NCBI GenBank assembly: GCA_902494545.1
Contig: CABUTP010000088.1
Coordinates: forward strand, 1 to 6,761
Direction: 5' to 3'
Source: an uncultured Collinsella sp.
Lineage (GTDB): Bacteria; Actinomycetota; Coriobacteriia; Coriobacteriales; Coriobacteriaceae
DNA length: 6,761 nucleotides
Below, piece after piece: positions 6,105 through 6,761 of the stretch. The first letter of the stretch is position 1. Each line of letters opens with the position of its first letter. The notes beneath the pieces were generated by a model, which was given only the letters and a program-made list of their open reading frames with translations, ran no database searches and was not told the origin of the DNA. A program made the translations under genes and the position numbers.

Positions 6105-6235
6105 GCCCGCGGGCAAGGGGCATAAAACAGTTGAGCGAAAACGGTTTGCCCCTTTGCCGTTCGCTCGAGGATCATGTCCCCCTTTTCCGCGGAAACCCCG
6201 GCAGTTGCGAAGAGCTGCCGGGGTTTCTGTCGTTT
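6105..6235 (+). ncRNA. Candidate structured RNA ending in a terminator-like hairpin
   Basis: Two helices compete or interlock. GGCAAGGGGC (6112-6121) can pair with GCCCCTTTGCC (6148-6158) with one bulged base. GAGCGAAAACGG (6133-6144) can pair with CCGTTCGCTC (6157-6166) with a two-base bulge. The 5' arm of the second helix lies in the loop of the first, and the 3' arms overlap by two bases, so they are alternatives or nearly an H-type pseudoknot. A 10-bp palindrome GCCCGCGGGC precedes them (6105-6114). The hairpin at 6192-6227 follows. No upstream promoter is clear: TTGGCA (6016-6021) with TAGATA (6038-6043) is weak. It could be a small RNA or a leader for gluQ. No known riboswitch or T-box motif was recognised. 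Confidence 0.3.
6192..6227 (+). terminator. Strong terminator-like hairpin upstream of gluQ
   Basis: GAAACCCCGGCAG (6192-6204) and CTGCCGGGGTTTC (6215-6227) make a perfect 13-bp stem with a ten-base loop. On the plus strand the 3' arm ends GGGGTTTCTGTCGTTT, an interrupted T-rich tail. The minus strand lacks a T-tract. No protein gene on either strand ends just before it, so what it terminates is unclear. Confidence 0.7.
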
Positions 6236-6350
6236 GAGGTGCCGAGTTGATGAACAAGAATCAAAGCGCCGAGTCTACGACCCACCATACGCAATGCGGG
6301 GCCTCGACAACTTGCGGACCACAGTGACGCCTCCCCATCGCGCCCCGCGC

Positions 6351-6356
6351 TATACT
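6351..6356 (+). promoter_or_regulatory. -10 element of a leaderless gluQ promoter
   Basis: TATACT matches the -10 consensus at five of six positions. Seven bases separate it from the ATG at 6364, so transcription should begin at or within a base of the start codon. No clear -35 is present at 16-18 bases upstream. Confidence 0.6.
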
Positions 6357-6363
6357 CGTCCGC

Positions 6364-6761
6364 ATGGATATCAACGCACGCAACATAGCAACACACGCCG
6401 CGGACGCGCCAGCGATGCCGCCCGCCTCTGCCCCCGCGCCCGTCGTGGGCCGTTTTGCCCCGTCGCCCTCGGGCCGCATGCACCTGGGCAACGTGTTCAG
6501 CTGCCTGTGCGCGTGGCTTTCGGCCCGCAGCCAAGGCGGCAGCATCGTGTTGCGCATCGAAGACCTGGACGATCGCTGCAAGCGCCCGGAACTTGCCACT
6601 CAATTGATTGACGACCTGGCCTGGCTGGGGCTTGAGTGGGACGAAGGCCCCTACTACCAGCACGATCGCCTGGATCTGTACGAGGACGCCCTGCGTCAGC
6701 TGCAAGACGCCGGCCTCACCTACCCCTGCTTTTGCACGCGCGCCGAGCTCCACGCCGCGAG
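6364..6761 (+). CDS. gluQ: Glutamyl-Q tRNA(Asp) synthetase, N-terminal part (runs off the right edge)
   Basis: The first 132 residues of a class I glutamyl-tRNA-synthetase-like enzyme; the frame is open to the window end. GluQ enzymes activate glutamate and attach it to the queuosine base at position 34 of tRNA(Asp), acting in the cytoplasm. The Rossmann core shows GRFAPSPSGRMHLGN (29-43), with HLGN as the HIGH signature, then GGSIVLRIEDLDDRCKRPE (58-76). YPCFCTRAEL (120-129) supplies the Cys-x-Cys (122, 124) of the zinc site typical of GluQ. SPSGRMHLG and IEDLD favour GluQ over discriminating GltX, but bacterial GltX cannot be excluded without the C-terminal half. About 28 Ala/Pro-rich residues precede the core, longer than usual. 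The ATG at 6364 has no Shine-Dalgarno sequence but lies seven bases after TATACT, which suggests leaderless translation. The next in-frame ATG (6415) also lacks a ribosome-binding site. Confidence 0.85.
   Translation, partial: MDINARNIATHAADAPAMPPASAPAPVVGRFAPSPSGRMHLGNVFSCLCAWLSARSQGGSIVLRIEDLDDRCKRPELATQLIDDLAWLGLEWDEGPYYQHDRLDLYEDALRQLQDAGLTYPCFCTRAELHAA

Larger units (their letters stand above)
5849..6363. other. Gene-free stretch of about 515 bp
   Basis: No credible protein gene is present: short open frames on both strands lack ribosome-binding sites and known motifs. It holds, in order, the DUF2207 upstream region (no convincing -35/-10 pair found), the second repeat pair (5969-6017), a structured segment (6105-6166), a strong terminator-like hairpin (6192-6227), and the gluQ promoter (6351-6356). 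Confidence 0.6.

Noticed and set aside
6016..6237. A 73-codon plus-strand frame, and a 65-codon minus-strand frame, over the structured region before gluQ
   Set aside because: No Shine-Dalgarno sequence, no motif, and both run through the terminator-like hairpin.
6105..6363. A T-box or preQ1 riboswitch controlling gluQ
   Set aside because: The conserved T-box UGGNACC bulge sequence is absent and I could not place a preQ1 aptamer core. The downstream -10 also suggests a leaderless transcript that would exclude the structure.
6172..6753. A 193-codon minus-strand frame opposite gluQ
   Set aside because: It is antisense to the GluQ coding sequence, which carries clear synthetase motifs.

Overview
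The window is about 6.8 kb of GC-rich bacterial chromosome. Codon use, a leaderless promoter and the protein set (a BceR/GraR-like response regulator, a DUF2207 membrane protein, GluQ-type synthetase) suggest a gut actinobacterium of the Coriobacteriia, probably Collinsella or a close relative. That placement is an inference from general knowledge and no database was searched. Most of the content is ordinary core metabolism and housekeeping. The unusual material lies between the genes.

Layout, left to right. The 5' part of an OmpR-type response regulator gene leaves the left edge on the minus strand (1-246). A 180-bp gap follows, with a 14-bp palindrome and two hairpins. Next is an unrecognised 235-residue acidic protein on the minus strand (427-1134), separated by a strong terminator from purH (1240-2847, minus). 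purH encodes the bifunctional enzyme for the last two steps of IMP synthesis. Across a 276-bp divergent gap lies a GNAT-family acetyltransferase gene on the plus strand (3124-3765). A DUF2207 secreted/membrane protein with an extreme glycine-rich tail is convergent with it (3905-5848, minus) and has its own strong terminator at 3843-3890. A gene-free stretch of about 515 bp (5849-6363) holds a second copy of a repeat, a candidate structured RNA and a strong terminator-like hairpin. The window ends inside a glutamyl-Q tRNA(Asp) synthetase gene on the plus strand (6364 onward), which appears to be leaderless.

The most notable feature is a short extragenic repeat, present as a 27-bp-period tandem pair at 3781-3833 and again, diverged, at 5969-6017, in the same orientation. 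The first unit of each pair can fold into a 9-bp hairpin, CTAGTCRTT...AAYGACTAG with a GGGGAC loop, which resembles REP-type elements. The two loci bracket the DUF2207 gene and its terminator almost exactly. The genes do not form one obvious operon. Terminators and strand switches separate most of them, so this looks like a set of independent transcription units.
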